A stretch of 35,803 nt of DNA from Polaromonas sp. (GTDB lineage Bacteria; Pseudomonadota; Gammaproteobacteria; Burkholderiales; Burkholderiaceae_C), in the NCBI GenBank assembly GCA_028292745.1, contig JAQGLT010000114.1, positions 1 to 35,803 on the forward strand, read 5' to 3'. Below the pieces are notes generated by a model. The model was given only the letters and a program-made list of their open reading frames with translations. It was not told the DNA's origin and ran no database searches. The stretch's first letter is position 1; each line of letters starts with the position of its first letter. Positions 1-8,637 of the stretch are shown here, one piece after another. The translations under genes were made by a program, and so were the position numbers.

Positions 1-1062
1 GTCAACACGGTCGGCCACAACCATCCGCAGCTGGTGGACGCCTTGCGCGACCAGGTGGGCAAGATCATCCACAGCTCGAACTACTACCATGTGCCGCTGC
101 AGGAAACGCTGGCGGCCAAATTGGTCGAACTGTCGGGGCTGGAAAACGTGTTTTTTTGCTCGACCGGCCTGGAGGCCAATGAAGCAGCGCTCAAGCTGGC
201 GCGCAAGTTCGGCCATGACAAGGGCATTGATCGCCCCGAGATCGTCGTCTATGAAAAAGCCTTTCACGGCCGCAGCATCGCCACGCTGAGCGCCACCGGC
301 AACTCGAAGGTGCAGGCCGGTTTTGGCCCGCTGGTCGAAGGGTTCATCCGCGTGCCCATCAACAGCATGGCGGCGCTCCAGGCCGCCACCGAAGGCAACC
401 CGAATGTGGTCGCGGTGTTCTTCGAAGCCATCCAGGGCGAAGGCGGCGTGCATGCCATGCAGGACGATTACCTGCGGCAGGTCCGGGCGCTGTGCGACGA
501 ACGCGACTGGCTGCTGATGATCGACGAGGTGCAATGCGGCATGGGCCGCACCGGCAAATGGTTTGCGCACCAGTGGGCCGGCATCAAGCCCGATGTCATG
601 CCGCTGGCCAAGGGCCTGGGCTCGGGCGTGCCGGTGGGCGCGGTGGTGGCAGGACCCAGAGCCGCCCATATCTTCGGCCCCGGCAACCACGGCACCACCT
701 TCGGCGGCAATCCGCTGGCGATGCGTGCCGGCGTGGAAACCCTGCGCATCATGGAAGAGGAAGGTTTGCTGGCCAATGCAGTGACAGTGGGCGACCACCT
801 GCGGGCCGCGCTGAACCGCGAGCTGGGCGCCCTGCCCGGCTTCAAGGAAGTGCGCGGCCGCGGGTTGATGCTGGGCATCGAGCTGAACAGGCCGTGCGGG
901 GTTCTGGTCAACCGCGCCGCCGAACACGGCTTGCTGATCAGCGTCACGGCCGATACGGTGATCCGCATGGTGCCGTCGCTCGTCATGACGACTGCCGAAG
1001 CCGATGAAGTCGTGGCAATTTTGTGCCCGCTTGTGAGGCAGCTGCTGCAGGAAGGCGCATGA
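1..1062 (+). CDS. argD: Acetylornithine aminotransferase-type class III aminotransferase (5' end cut off by window)
   Basis: PLP-dependent transaminase that makes N-acetylornithine in arginine synthesis (it can also act on succinyl-diaminopimelate in lysine synthesis). The frame is open from base 1, so the true start lies upstream; about 353 residues are visible of a usual ~390-400. Class III landmarks appear in order: the substrate/cofactor stretch FCSTGLEANEAALKLAR, the acidic motif FFEAIQGEGG, the cofactor-binding aspartate in LLMIDEVQCGMGRTG, the Schiff-base lysine in PLAKGLGSGVPVGA, and TTFGGNPLA. The stop TGA overlaps the argF start (ATGA), so the two genes are probably translationally coupled. 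The argF neighbour favours ArgD over other class III aminotransferases such as GabT, but sequence alone does not exclude broader substrate use. Confidence 0.9.
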   Translation, partial: VNTVGHNHPQLVDALRDQVGKIIHSSNYYHVPLQETLAAKLVELSGLENVFFCSTGLEANEAALKLARKFGHDKGIDRPEIVVYEKAFHGRSIATLSATGNSKVQAGFGPLVEGFIRVPINSMAALQAATEGNPNVVAVFFEAIQGEGGVHAMQDDYLRQVRALCDERDWLLMIDEVQCGMGRTGKWFAHQWAGIKPDVMPLAKGLGSGVPVGAVVAGPRAAHIFGPGNHGTTFGGNPLAMRAGVETLRIMEEEGLLANAVTVGDHLRAALNRELGALPGFKEVRGRGLMLGIELNRPCGVLVNRAAEHGLLISVTADTVIRMVPSLVMTTAEADEVVAILCPLVRQLLQEGA

Positions 1063-1994
1063 CCATGAGCAACGCCCCCAAACCGGTCAAGCACTACCTG
1101 CAGTTCAGCGACCTGAGCGCCGACGACTACGCCTACCTGTTCGCGCGCGCCGCCCTCATCAAGAAAAAATTCAAGGCCTACGACAAGCACCAGCCGCTGA
1201 TCGACCGCACGATGGTCATGATCTTCGAGAAAGCGTCGACCCGCACACGCGTGAGCTTCGAGGCCGGCATGTACCAGCTGGGCGGCACCGTGGTCAACCT
1301 CACCACCGAGGGCAGCCAGCTGGGCCGGGCCGAGCCGATCGAGGACAGCGCCAAGGTCATCAGCCGCATGGTCGACCTGGTGATGATCCGCACCTTCGAG
1401 CAGACCAAGATCACCCGCTTTGCCGAGCATTCCCGGGTTCCGGTCATCAATGGCCTGACCAATGAGTTCCATCCCTGCCAGATTCTGGCGGACATCTTTA
1501 CCTACATCGAGCACCGTGGCTCGATCCGGGGGAAAACCGTGGCCTGGGTCGGCGACGGCAACAACATGGCCAACACCTGGCTGCAGGCCAGTGAAATCCT
1601 GGGTTTCAAGGTGCATCTGAGCACCCCAGGCGGCTACGAGGTGGACCAGTCGATTGCCGGCATCCGATCGAGCGAGAGCTACCAGGTCTTCAAAGACCCG
1701 ATGCAGGCCTGCGCGGGGGCGGACCTGGTCACCACCGATGTCTGGACCAGCATGGGGTACGAGGCCGAAAACGAGGCGCGCAAGAAAGCCTTTGCCGACT
1801 GGTGCGTCGATAGCGACATGATGCGGGCGGCCAAGCCGGATGCGCTGTTCATGCACTGCCTGCCAGCGCACCGCGGCGAGGAAGTCGAGGCCGAAGTGAT
1901 CGACGGGCCGCAGTCCGTGGTCTGGGACGAGGCCGAGAACCGCATGCATGTGCAAAAGGCGCTGATGGAGTTTTTGCTGCTCGGCCGCCTTTAA
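1059..1994 (+). CDS. argF: Ornithine carbamoyltransferase
   Basis: Cytosolic enzyme that joins carbamoyl phosphate to ornithine to give citrulline, the step after ArgD and deacetylation in arginine synthesis. The protein is 311 residues, normal for an anabolic OTCase. The carbamoyl-phosphate loop STRTR lies at residues 60-64, the HPCQ motif follows near 140, and the ornithine/catalytic motif HCLPAHRGEEV starts at about residue 266. I chose ATG 1059 because AGGA (1049-1052) stands 6 bases upstream and the start overlaps the argD stop as ATGA; ATG 1065, two codons later, is also possible. An in-frame TTG at 1023 is only an artefact inside argD. No argG follows; the next genes are on the other strand. 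Confidence 0.95.
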   Translation: MTMSNAPKPVKHYLQFSDLSADDYAYLFARAALIKKKFKAYDKHQPLIDRTMVMIFEKASTRTRVSFEAGMYQLGGTVVNLTTEGSQLGRAEPIEDSAKVISRMVDLVMIRTFEQTKITRFAEHSRVPVINGLTNEFHPCQILADIFTYIEHRGSIRGKTVAWVGDGNNMANTWLQASEILGFKVHLSTPGGYEVDQSIAGIRSSESYQVFKDPMQACAGADLVTTDVWTSMGYEAENEARKKAFADWCVDSDMMRAAKPDALFMHCLPAHRGEEVEAEVIDGPQSVVWDEAENRMHVQKALMEFLLLGRL

Positions 1995-2000
1995 GGTCAC

Positions 2001-2018
2001 GCGGCCAAGGTTGGCCGC
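2001..2018. terminator. Hairpin between convergent argF and SDR genes (possible terminator)
   Basis: Eight-base perfect arms GCGGCCAA / TTGGCCGC separated by GG, seven bases after the argF stop and between two convergent genes. The position suits a transcription end for either strand, but neither side has a run of T, so it would be Rho-dependent or merely a processing/stability hairpin. Confidence 0.35.
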
Positions 2019-2066
2019 AAATCACTTCGCTGTTGCCGGAAAGAATCAAGAAGCAAGAAGTGCCGG

Positions 2067-2819
2067 TCACCCTCGCCCGACAAACGGCATCTTCGTTGCC
2101 ATGATCGTCATGAACTGCACATTGGTGGACAGCGGCAGCGCCGCCATGTGAACCACCGTATCGGCCACTTCGCTGGCATCCATCATGGGCTCGATGGCGA
2201 TTTCGCCGTTGGCCTGCGGCACGCCGGTGGCCATGCGCGCCGACAGCTCCGTCAGCGCATTGCCGATGTCGATCTGACCGCAGGCGATGTTGTACTTGCG
2301 GCCATCGAGCGAAATGGCCTTGGTCAGTCCGGTAATCGCATGCTTGGTCGAGGTGTAGGGCGCGGAATTCGGCCGGGGCGCATGCGCGGAAATGGAGCCG
2401 TTGTTGATGATGCGGCCGCCCTGTGGCGACTGCTCCTTCATCAGCCTGAAGGCGCCCTGCGCGCACAGAAACGAGCCCGTCAGGTTGATGTTGACCACGT
2501 TTTGCCATTGATCGAAAGACAGGTCTTCAAACAGCGCCCGGGGCGAATTGACGCCAGCGTTGTTGAACAGCACATCAAGCCGGCCGAAGGTGTTCTTGAT
2601 GGCGGCGAACAACGCATCGACCGAAACCGGCTGGCTCACGTCGGTCGACACCGGCAAGGCGCGGTCCAGGCCGGCCTGCGCGGCAATTTCATTGAGCAGC
2701 TCGATGCGGCGCCCGGCCAGCACCACCCGGTAGCCGTCTTTCAGCAGCGCCAGCGCCACGGCCCTGCCAATGCCGGTGCCTGCGCCGGTGACGAGTGCCA
2801 CTTGGTTGTTCGAATTCAT
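2067..2819 (-). CDS. SDR family NAD(P)-dependent oxidoreductase
   Basis: Classical short-chain dehydrogenase/reductase, 250 residues, the usual length. The nucleotide-binding motif TGAGTGIG is at residues 11-18, NNAG at 86-89, and the catalytic set is Ser142/Ser144, Tyr155 and Lys159 (in the stretch [12 protein letters not shown]). Substrate cannot be read from sequence; FabG-like sugar, steroid or acyl substrates are all possible. I start at ATG 2819 ([10 protein letters not shown]) because the preceding 12 codons to a possible start at 2855 do not resemble an SDR N-terminus; the ribosome site is weak (AAAAAGG about 5 bases upstream). The gene is alone on the minus strand, convergent with argF, and its leader contains three 10-bp tandem repeats. 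Confidence 0.85.
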   Translation of the reverse strand: MNSNNQVALVTGAGTGIGRAVALALLKDGYRVVLAGRRIELLNEIAAQAGLDRALPVSTDVSQPVSVDALFAAIKNTFGRLDVLFNNAGVNSPRALFEDLSFDQWQNVVNINLTGSFLCAQGAFRLMKEQSPQGGRIINNGSISAHAPRPNSAPYTSTKHAITGLTKAISLDGRKYNIACGQIDIGNALTELSARMATGVPQANGEIAIEPMMDASEVADTVVHMAALPLSTNVQFMTIMATKMPFVGRG

Positions 2820-3135
2820 GAAAAGCCTTTTTCTATAGGTTAAAAACGGAGGCAAGCGATTAATCGCCCAGCCAGCCTGTCAATTTTGTCCAAGCCGCGC
2901 CCGATGCGCTTGGCGTGCAGCCCATGGCCAAAGCAACAAGCACGAATTTTGATTCTCAACTATTGACCTGCTCCCTGTAGCCCTACCAAGCCAACCTGAG
3001 AAGTCGAAGGTTTTCAAGGGTAACTGATATAGATTGATATAGGTTGATGTAGAGGGGCCAAGCGTTGATCCGCTTTCTTGGATTTGTTCAGCCGGTGCAT
3101 TTCCACCTGCCCAGCCACTCGGCAGGAATGGCAAA
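2820..3135. other. 316-base gap between the SDR gene and the monooxygenase gene
   Basis: No convincing gene. It is AT-richer than its surroundings and must hold the promoter of the minus-strand SDR gene. The only clear structure is the 3 x 10-bp tandem repeat at 3025-3054, listed separately. I could not place a confident -35/-10 pair. Confidence 0.6.
3025..3054. repeat. Three 10-bp tandem repeats upstream of the SDR gene
   Basis: The units TGATATAGAT (3025), TGATATAGGT (3035) and TGATGTAGAG (3045) follow one another directly. A 10-base period puts each copy on the same face of the helix, as in direct-repeat binding sites of response regulators. The array lies about 205 bases upstream of the SDR start, in the same intergenic gap; the binding protein is unknown. 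Confidence 0.55.
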
Positions 3136-4413
3136 TCAAACGGTTTTCAGCATTTGACCGTACAGCCAGGGCATGTCCAGCAGCTGTTTGCCCAGTAGCC
3201 TTATCGAAGCATTGCGCGCCCAGCGCAACGGCCCCTCGGCATGGAAGAGCTGGCCATTGCGTTCGGCGCGCGCCTGCACCCGGGCGTTGCGGTGCCAGCG
3301 ATTCAGGGCGTAGCGCTGCAGCAGGGTCGGCACATCGAGCGCCGGGTCCAACGCCTGCGCCAGTGCACAGCCGAGTTCGGCCGCGTCTTCAAGCGCCATG
3401 CCCGCACCCTGCGCCAGGTAGGGGCGCATCGGATGCGCAGCATCGCCCAGCAACGCGATGCGGCCTGCCGCATGCTCATGCGCGCCGCTCATGGGCGGCC
3501 GGTCGCACAGCGCCCACAGCCGCCAGGCCTCGCCGGTCGGGCTGCCGTTGTGCGTCACCGCCTCAATCAGGTCGCGCAGCGGCGCCGATGTGCCCTGCAG
3601 GGCGGCCTGCAGGTTACCGCCGTTGGCCGCATGGTTCCAGCTCTGCAGATCGCCTTCGACCTGGCCCTGCACGATGACGACGAGGTTGAGCCATTCACCA
3701 CCGCGCACCGGGTACTGCACCACATGCAGCCGGGGACCGAGCCAGGCGGTCACCTGCTGGCTGCGCAGCCGGTCGGGCAAGGCCGCTTGCGGCACCAGGG
3801 CGCGGTAGGCCAGGTGGCCGGTGACACGCGGCGGCGAATCGCCCAGTAGCTGTTGGCGCACGCGGCTCCAGAGGCCATCGGCACCGACCAGCGCATCGCC
3901 TTCAACCTCCTGCAACGCAGGCGAAAGCAAGGGCGCAGTGCCTGGCGCATTTTCTGGCCCGCCGGCCGGCGCCGCCTGGGTGCGAAGCGTGACTTCGCGG
4001 CCGCTGTCGGCATAGCCGGCCACCGAAGTGCCCAGGTGAAGCCAGACGTTTTCACGCGCCTGCACGGCCTGCAGCAGTAACGCATGAAGATCGGCGCGGC
4101 GAAGGGTGGCATAGGGCGCGCCGTAGTTGCGCAGGGCCTGCTCGCCCAGCGGCAACACGCCGAGTTCGCGGCCCGAGAGGGCATCGCGCACCTGCAGCCG
4201 TTCCGGGAAGGCTGCCACGCGCGCCAGTGCCTCCTGCAAACCCCAACCCTGGAGCACTTTGACAGCGTTGGGGCCGAGTTGAATGCCTGCGCCGAACTCG
4301 CTGAAGGCAGCGGCGCGTTCGTACAGGCGCACGTACCAGCCTGCGCGCGATGCCGACAAGGCGGCAGCCAGCCCGCCGATGCCGCCCCCGGCAATCAAGA
4401 CCTGATGGCTCAC
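3136..4413 (-). CDS. FAD-dependent aromatic-hydroxylase-type monooxygenase (UbiH/salicylate hydroxylase family)
   Basis: Group A flavoprotein monooxygenase, 425 residues with the chosen start. The FAD dinucleotide motif GGGIGG lies at residues 9-14, a DG motif (VGADGLWSRVR) near 173-183, and the GD motif (LLGDAAHPMRPYLAQGAGMALEDA) from about residue 320. These three fingerprints define salicylate or 3-hydroxybenzoate hydroxylase-like enzymes; the real substrate is unknown and no ring-cleavage genes are nearby. The frame opens at 4521, inside the end of acnA, but homologous N-termini begin just before the GxGxxG motif, so I use GTG 4413, 46 bases after the acnA stop. It lacks a strong ribosome site and may depend on readthrough from acnA. 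Confidence 0.8.
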   Translation of the reverse strand: MSHQVLIAGGGIGGLAAALSASRAGWYVRLYERAAAFSEFGAGIQLGPNAVKVLQGWGLQEALARVAAFPERLQVRDALSGRELGVLPLGEQALRNYGAPYATLRRADLHALLLQAVQARENVWLHLGTSVAGYADSGREVTLRTQAAPAGGPENAPGTAPLLSPALQEVEGDALVGADGLWSRVRQQLLGDSPPRVTGHLAYRALVPQAALPDRLRSQQVTAWLGPRLHVVQYPVRGGEWLNLVVIVQGQVEGDLQSWNHAANGGNLQAALQGTSAPLRDLIEAVTHNGSPTGEAWRLWALCDRPPMSGAHEHAAGRIALLGDAAHPMRPYLAQGAGMALEDAAELGCALAQALDPALDVPTLLQRYALNRWHRNARVQARAERNGQLFHAEGPLRWARNASIRLLGKQLLDMPWLYGQMLKTV

Positions 4414-4459
4414 AAACTGCCGGTTGCCAGCGCCCAGCGCTGGCGCGGGGCCTGTGGCC

Positions 4460-7420
4460 TCATGCGGCGAGGAGCTGGCGAAGCACGTAGGGCAAGATGC
4501 CACCGTTGCGGTAGTAGTCAACCTCGATCGGGGTATCGACGCGCAGGATGACAGTGACCTCCTGGCGCGTGCCGTCGGCGCGGGTGATGATCAGTTGGGC
4601 CTCGCTCTGCGGCTTGAGCTCGGGATGTGGTATCACATCGATGACTTCCGAGCCGGTGAGCTTGAGCGCCTGCCATGATTCGCCTGGCATGAACTGCAAG
4701 GGCAGAACGCCCATGCCCACCAGGTTGCTGCGGTGGATGCGCTCGAAACTGCGCGCCACCACGGCCTTGATGCCGAGCAACTGCGTGCCTTTGGCCGCCC
4801 AGTCGCGCGAGGAGCCGGTGCCGTATTCCTCGCCCGCAAAGATCACCGTTGGCCGCCCCTCCGACATGTACTTCATGGCGGCGTCGTAAATCGGCATTTT
4901 CTCGATCACGCTCTCGGGTGTGCGGTGGGCCGGGTAGAACAGCGTCACGCCGCCCTCCTCGCGCGAACCGGTTTCATCGGGCGGAATCATCAGGTTCTTG
5001 ATGCGGACATTGGCAAAGGTGCCGCGCATCATCACATCATGGTTGCCCCGGCGCGAACCGTAGCTGTTGAACTCGGTTTTCTGCACGCCGTTGGCCTGCA
5101 GCCATTGGCCGGCGGGGGAACTCGCCTTGATGGCGCCGGCAGGAGAAATGTGGTCGGTGGTGATCGAATCGCCAAACAACCCGATAATGCGACCGCCCTT
5201 GACAGAAAAAGCATTGTTTTCGCCTCCAGCGCTTGTCGGGCCTGCGTTGGCAGCTTCCATTTCCATAGCAAACCCACTGAAGAACGGCGGCTCCGCGATG
5301 TAGGTGCTGGGAGGCCAGTTGTAGGTGTTGCCAGTCACGCCATGAATGTTTTCCCACAACGCGCCGGGTTCGGACTTGACTTTTGCATAGTTGGCGCGGA
5401 AGGCTTCGCCGTTCATCGCATATTTCATCAGGGCATGGATTTCATCGCTGGTCGGCCAGATGTCGCGGAGGTACACCTCCTGGCCGTCCTTGCCCTTGCC
5501 CACCGGCTCGGTCGTCAGGTCGCGCATGACGCTGCCGGCAATCGCATAGGCCACGACCAGCGGCGGGCTGGCCAGGAAGTTGGCTTTGAGGTTGGGATGA
5601 ATCCGGGCCTCGAAATTGCGGTTGCCCGACAGCACGGCGGCGCAGACGAGGTCGCTGTTGTTGATGGCCTCGTTCAACTCGGGCGTCAAATCGCCCGCAT
5701 TGCCGATGCAGGTGGTGCAGCCGTAGCCCACCAGGTCAAAGCCGAGCTGTTGCAAGTAGGGCATCAACCCCGCCTCGGTCAGGTATTCGGTCACGATGCG
5801 CGAGCCCGGCGCCAGCGAGGTCTTGATGTGCGGCTGCACGCTCAGGCCGGCTTCGACCGCTTTTTTGGCGAGCAGGCCGGCCGCCAGCAACACGCTCGGA
5901 TTGGAGGTGTTGGTGCAGCTGGTGATGGCGGCGATCAGCACATCGCCATTGCCGACGGTCAGGCCCTTGTCGGCCTGCTGCCCCGAATGGTTGCTGGCAC
6001 TGGCCTCGATGCCGCCCTGCTCGCGCGCCATGTCCATCGTCGGCCGGTTGGCCTCCATCTCAATCACGAAACGGGCCGCGCCGGCCGGCGTAGGCGGCGC
6101 GGCAGGCAAGGCATCGGGGCGGGTTTCCTCGGTATGCCGCACCTGGTGCCGGGTGCCCAGCATGGCGGCGGGCTGGTTGAATCCGTTTTCGGCATTCGAC
6201 TTGCTGTACAGCGAGCGGAACTGGCTGGCGACATTGCCCAGTTCAATGCGGTCCTGCGGCCGCTTGGGGCCGGCCAGGCTGGGCCTGACATCGTCCAGGT
6301 CGAGCCTGACCACATGCGAATAATCGATCTCGCCCGCCTTTGCCACGCCAAACAGGCCCTGCGCCCGGAAATAGGCCTCGAAGGCTTCGATTTCCTCTTC
6401 CGTGCGTCCCGTGCCCCGGAAGTAATCGATGGTTTTTTCATCCACCGGAAAAAACCCCATCGTGGCGCCGTATTCGGGCGCCATGTTGCCGATGGTGGCG
6501 CGGTCGGGAAGCGCCAGCGAACGCGTGCCCTCGCCAAAAAACTCGACGAACTTGCCCACTACTTTTTCGTGGCGCAGGGTTTCGGTCACCCGCAGCACCA
6601 GATCGGTCGCGGTGACGCCCTCGCGCAGCTGCCCGGTCAGCTCCATGCCCACCACGTCGGGCGTCAGGAAATACACCGGCTGCCCCAGCATGGCGGCCTC
6701 GGCCTCGATGCCGCCCACCCCCCAGCCGACCACGCCGATGCCGTTGATCATGGTCGTGTGGCTGTCGGTGCCGACCAGCGTGTCGGGGTAGTACACCGCC
6801 TCGGCAGTCTTGTGCACGCCGCGCGCCAGGAATTCCAGATTCACCTGGTGCACGATGCCAAAGCCCGGCGGCACCACGCCGAAGGTATCAAAGGCCTGCA
6901 TGCCCCATTTCATGAATTCGTAGCGCTCGCGGTTGCGCTGGAACTCCAGCTTCATGTTCAGGTCGATTGCATCCTTGGTGCCGTAGTAGTCCACCATGAT
7001 CGAATGGTCCACCACCAGATCGACCGGCACCAGCGGCTCGATCAGCTTCGGGTTCTTGCCCAGCTTCACGGCCACGTTGCGCATGGCGGCCAGGTCGGCC
7101 AGCAGCGGCACGCCGGTAAAGTCCTGCAGCACCACGCGCGCGACGACAAACGGAATCTCCTCGCTGCGCTCGGCCTGCGGTATCCAGTTGGCAAGCTGCG
7201 CAACGTGGGCCGCCGTCACCTTTTTGCCATCGCAGTTGCGCAGCACCGACTCCAGCACGATGCGCAGTGAAACCGGCAGCCGCCCTATCTTGGGAAACTG
7301 CTCGGCCAGCGCGGGCAGCGAATAAAAACTGCCTGTCCTGCCTGAAGCGGTCTGGAAAGTTTGGCGGGTGGATGCAAAATCGTGCGCATCGGGGTGAGCA
7401 GGGGTGGGCGTTGTAGCCAT
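4460..7420 (-). CDS. acnA: Aconitate hydratase A
   Basis: [4Fe-4S] enzyme that interconverts citrate and isocitrate through cis-aconitate. Iron-sulfur ligands are visible as Cys502 (TSCTN) and Cys568/Cys571 (GCTTC). The C-terminal swivel domain has [28 protein letters not shown] and the substrate-binding [14 protein letters not shown]. It is 986 residues against about 890 for E. coli AcnA. The surplus is a Pro/Ala-rich stretch around 430-490, ahead of the first ligand cysteine, plus a short stretch at 718-732 in the linker before the swivel domain, which is encoded by a copy of the dispersed repeat. Start ATG 7420 has AGGAG six bases upstream. A monooxygenase gene follows on the same strand. 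AcnD (methylcitrate dehydratase) is less likely: no prp genes are near. Confidence 0.95.
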   Translation of the reverse strand: MATTPTPAHPDAHDFASTRQTFQTASGRTGSFYSLPALAEQFPKIGRLPVSLRIVLESVLRNCDGKKVTAAHVAQLANWIPQAERSEEIPFVVARVVLQDFTGVPLLADLAAMRNVAVKLGKNPKLIEPLVPVDLVVDHSIMVDYYGTKDAIDLNMKLEFQRNRERYEFMKWGMQAFDTFGVVPPGFGIVHQVNLEFLARGVHKTAEAVYYPDTLVGTDSHTTMINGIGVVGWGVGGIEAEAAMLGQPVYFLTPDVVGMELTGQLREGVTATDLVLRVTETLRHEKVVGKFVEFFGEGTRSLALPDRATIGNMAPEYGATMGFFPVDEKTIDYFRGTGRTEEEIEAFEAYFRAQGLFGVAKAGEIDYSHVVRLDLDDVRPSLAGPKRPQDRIELGNVASQFRSLYSKSNAENGFNQPAAMLGTRHQVRHTEETRPDALPAAPPTPAGAARFVIEMEANRPTMDMAREQGGIEASASNHSGQQADKGLTVGNGDVLIAAITSCTNTSNPSVLLAAGLLAKKAVEAGLSVQPHIKTSLAPGSRIVTEYLTEAGLMPYLQQLGFDLVGYGCTTCIGNAGDLTPELNEAINNSDLVCAAVLSGNRNFEARIHPNLKANFLASPPLVVAYAIAGSVMRDLTTEPVGKGKDGQEVYLRDIWPTSDEIHALMKYAMNGEAFRANYAKVKSEPGALWENIHGVTGNTYNWPPSTYIAEPPFFSGFAMEMEAANAGPTSAGGENNAFSVKGGRIIGLFGDSITTDHISPAGAIKASSPAGQWLQANGVQKTEFNSYGSRRGNHDVMMRGTFANVRIKNLMIPPDETGSREEGGVTLFYPAHRTPESVIEKMPIYDAAMKYMSEGRPTVIFAGEEYGTGSSRDWAAKGTQLLGIKAVVARSFERIHRSNLVGMGVLPLQFMPGESWQALKLTGSEVIDVIPHPELKPQSEAQLIITRADGTRQEVTVILRVDTPIEVDYYRNGGILPYVLRQLLAA
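5227..5269 (+). repeat. Dispersed 43-base repeat element, copy inside acnA
   Basis: CAGCGC (5227), ten variable bases, TGCGTTGGCA (5243) and the 17-base box GCTTCCATTTCCATAGC (5253-5269). This has exactly the 6+10+10+17 geometry of the intergenic copies at 8455 and 24055. It encodes acnA residues 718-732, an Ala/Gly/Glu-rich linker with no equivalent in E. coli AcnA as I recall it. Confidence 0.7.
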
Positions 7421-7780
7421 GGCAAACTCCTTTTTGTAAAACCAGCGGCCTTCATTCTGGCAGGCAGGGCAAGGCGCAGCAAAACGGCCGCCACATCGCG
7501 CTGCGCTTTGGGCGCCTGACCGCCAAAGCCAGCCGGGCCAGACCCGCAAACACAGCGTGCCTCAGGCGGATGTCTTCTGCTGCTACATGTTTGGTAGCTT
7601 ACTTTGCCCGCAGTGCTGCGGATGAAAGCATATTAAACAGGGACCACCGGTTATTTTCACTGGACGCATCCTTCCCAGCTGTCAGCAAATGCCGACAGGC
7701 AAGCAAGAGAGGTACTGATGAAGCCTGGGATCGAAGTTGCCTAGAGTCATTGCATCCCTCAACCATTCCACGGAGCCTGC
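7421..7780. other. 360-base divergent gap between acnA and the flavin-binding protein gene
   Basis: It must carry promoters for both divergent genes, but no strong -35/-10 pair stands out. It contains one degenerate copy of the dispersed repeat (7582-7598) and a weak dyad CTGTC...GACAG (7679-7698). No small gene with a ribosome site is supported. Confidence 0.55.
7582..7598 (-). repeat. Dispersed repeat box, degenerate copy in the acnA/PNPOx gap
   Basis: Read on the minus strand it is GCTACCAAACATGTAGC, fitting GCTWY-N7-RTAGC. The upstream extension on that strand (GGGCAAAGTA) resembles the TGCGCAAGCA block only with a one-base shift, and the CAGCGC block is not recognisable. Confidence 0.5.
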
Positions 7781-8284
7781 ATGAGCACCACCACCGCATT
7801 CGACCATGAAAAACTTTGGCAGCTGATCAAGGGCATCAAGTTTGGCATGTTCACCCATCGCCACAGCAGCGGCATGCTGCACAGCCAGCCGCTCACGACA
7901 CAGAACAAGGCCTTGGACGAGGGGGCGACGCTTTATTTCTTCGTTTCACGCAAGGGCGAAGTGGCTTCGCACATTGCCGAGGACGACCATGTCAATGTGG
8001 CGTACGCCAACCCAAGCGATGACAGCTATGTCTCCATCTCAGGCCAGGCCGCCATTGTCGAGGACCAGGAAAAAAAGGAATCGCTCTGGTCCCCCATGGC
8101 GAAGGCCTGGTTTCCTGGCGGCCCCACCGATCCTGACCTGGCACTGCTGCTTGTCCGCATCAGCCATGCGGAATACTGGGATGTGACCGAAAGCAAAATG
8201 GTTCAACTCGTCAAAATGGCGGCAGCCGCCGTGACCGGCACTCCCCCGCAGATGGGCGAGCACAAGGAAATGCGCGTTTCCTGA
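7781..8284 (+). CDS. Pyridoxamine 5'-phosphate oxidase-like FMN-binding protein (general stress protein 26 type)
   Basis: 167-residue split-barrel flavoprotein of the general-stress-protein/PNPOx-like family. Typical parts are the N-terminal helix (LWQLIKGIKFGMFTH), the strand pair with SQPLTTQNK, the FFVSRKGEVASHI stretch followed by VNVAYANPSDDSYVSISGQA, and the late motif WFPGGPTDPDLALLLVRISHAEYWD. Members bind FMN, FAD or F420-like cofactors; few have known reactions, and true PdxH activity is unlikely at this length and sequence. ATG 7781 has GGAG seven bases upstream. It stands alone on the plus strand between the two aconitase genes, convergent with acnB and sharing a bidirectional terminator with it. 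Confidence 0.82.
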   Translation: MSTTTAFDHEKLWQLIKGIKFGMFTHRHSSGMLHSQPLTTQNKALDEGATLYFFVSRKGEVASHIAEDDHVNVAYANPSDDSYVSISGQAAIVEDQEKKESLWSPMAKAWFPGGPTDPDLALLLVRISHAEYWDVTESKMVQLVKMAAAAVTGTPPQMGEHKEMRVS

Positions 8285-8454
8285 GGGGCATGCTTTGTTG
8301 AGCCGCTTTTGGCTGAGCGTCGCCAGAGCGAAATCACCCTGATTGGCACAGCCGCGCACCTGCGCCAGCGTTTCCGGTGGGCCCTTTTCCAGCGCAGAAG
8401 GAGAAATACGGGAAAAGCCAGGGAAATTGCGAAAATTCTTATCAAAACAGGCTG

Positions 8455-8497
8455 CAGCGCAGACAGCTCTTACGCAAGCAGCTATGAATTCAGGAGC
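8455..8497 (+). repeat. Dispersed 43-base repeat element, intergenic copy
   Basis: CAGCGC (8455), ten variable bases, TACGCAAGCA (8471) and the box GCTATGAATTCAGGAGC (8481-8497, one mismatch in the second arm). It is preceded by AAAACAGGCTG (8444-8454), which is also found in front of the leuB copy at 24044-24054. Confidence 0.75.
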
Positions 8498-8557
8498 GGA
8501 CAGGTTGCCCGGCTTCGCGTTTGCCATCCAGGGAAAACCTGGCCTGAATTTGATAAT

Positions 8558-8591
8558 AAAAAACCCCGCTGTTTACACCGCGGGGTTTTTT
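8558..8591. terminator. Bidirectional Rho-independent terminator
   Basis: A perfect 12-bp stem: six A, then CCCCGC (8558-8569), a ten-base loop, then GCGGGG and six T (8580-8591). With T runs available on both strands it can stop both the plus-strand PNPOx-like transcript and the minus-strand acnB transcript, whose genes converge here. Confidence 0.93.
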
Positions 8592-8637
8592 ATTAACGGA
8601 CATCCGCTGGCTTGATGCCAGCGGCGGCTGGCGAAAC

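Larger units (their letters stand above)
8285..8637. other. 353-base convergent gap between the PNPOx-like gene and acnB
   Basis: Non-coding as far as I can see. It holds a good copy of the dispersed repeat (8455-8497) and a strong bidirectional terminator (8558-8591). The rest is unremarkable GC-rich sequence; short open frames here lack ribosome sites or family features. Confidence 0.6.

Noticed and set aside
468-2000. 510-codon minus-strand open frame across argD and argF
   Set aside because: Antisense to two well-supported genes; low-complexity His/Asp-rich translation.
3183-3199. GCTGTTTGCCCAGTAGC in the monooxygenase gene, resembling the repeat box
   Set aside because: Mismatch in the first arm, a different reading frame from the other genic copies, and no extension blocks.
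4733-7270. 845-codon open frame on the plus strand opposite acnA
   Set aside because: Codon-bias shadow of a GC-rich gene: it is fully antisense to acnA, His/Arg/Gly-rich, without domains or a ribosome site.
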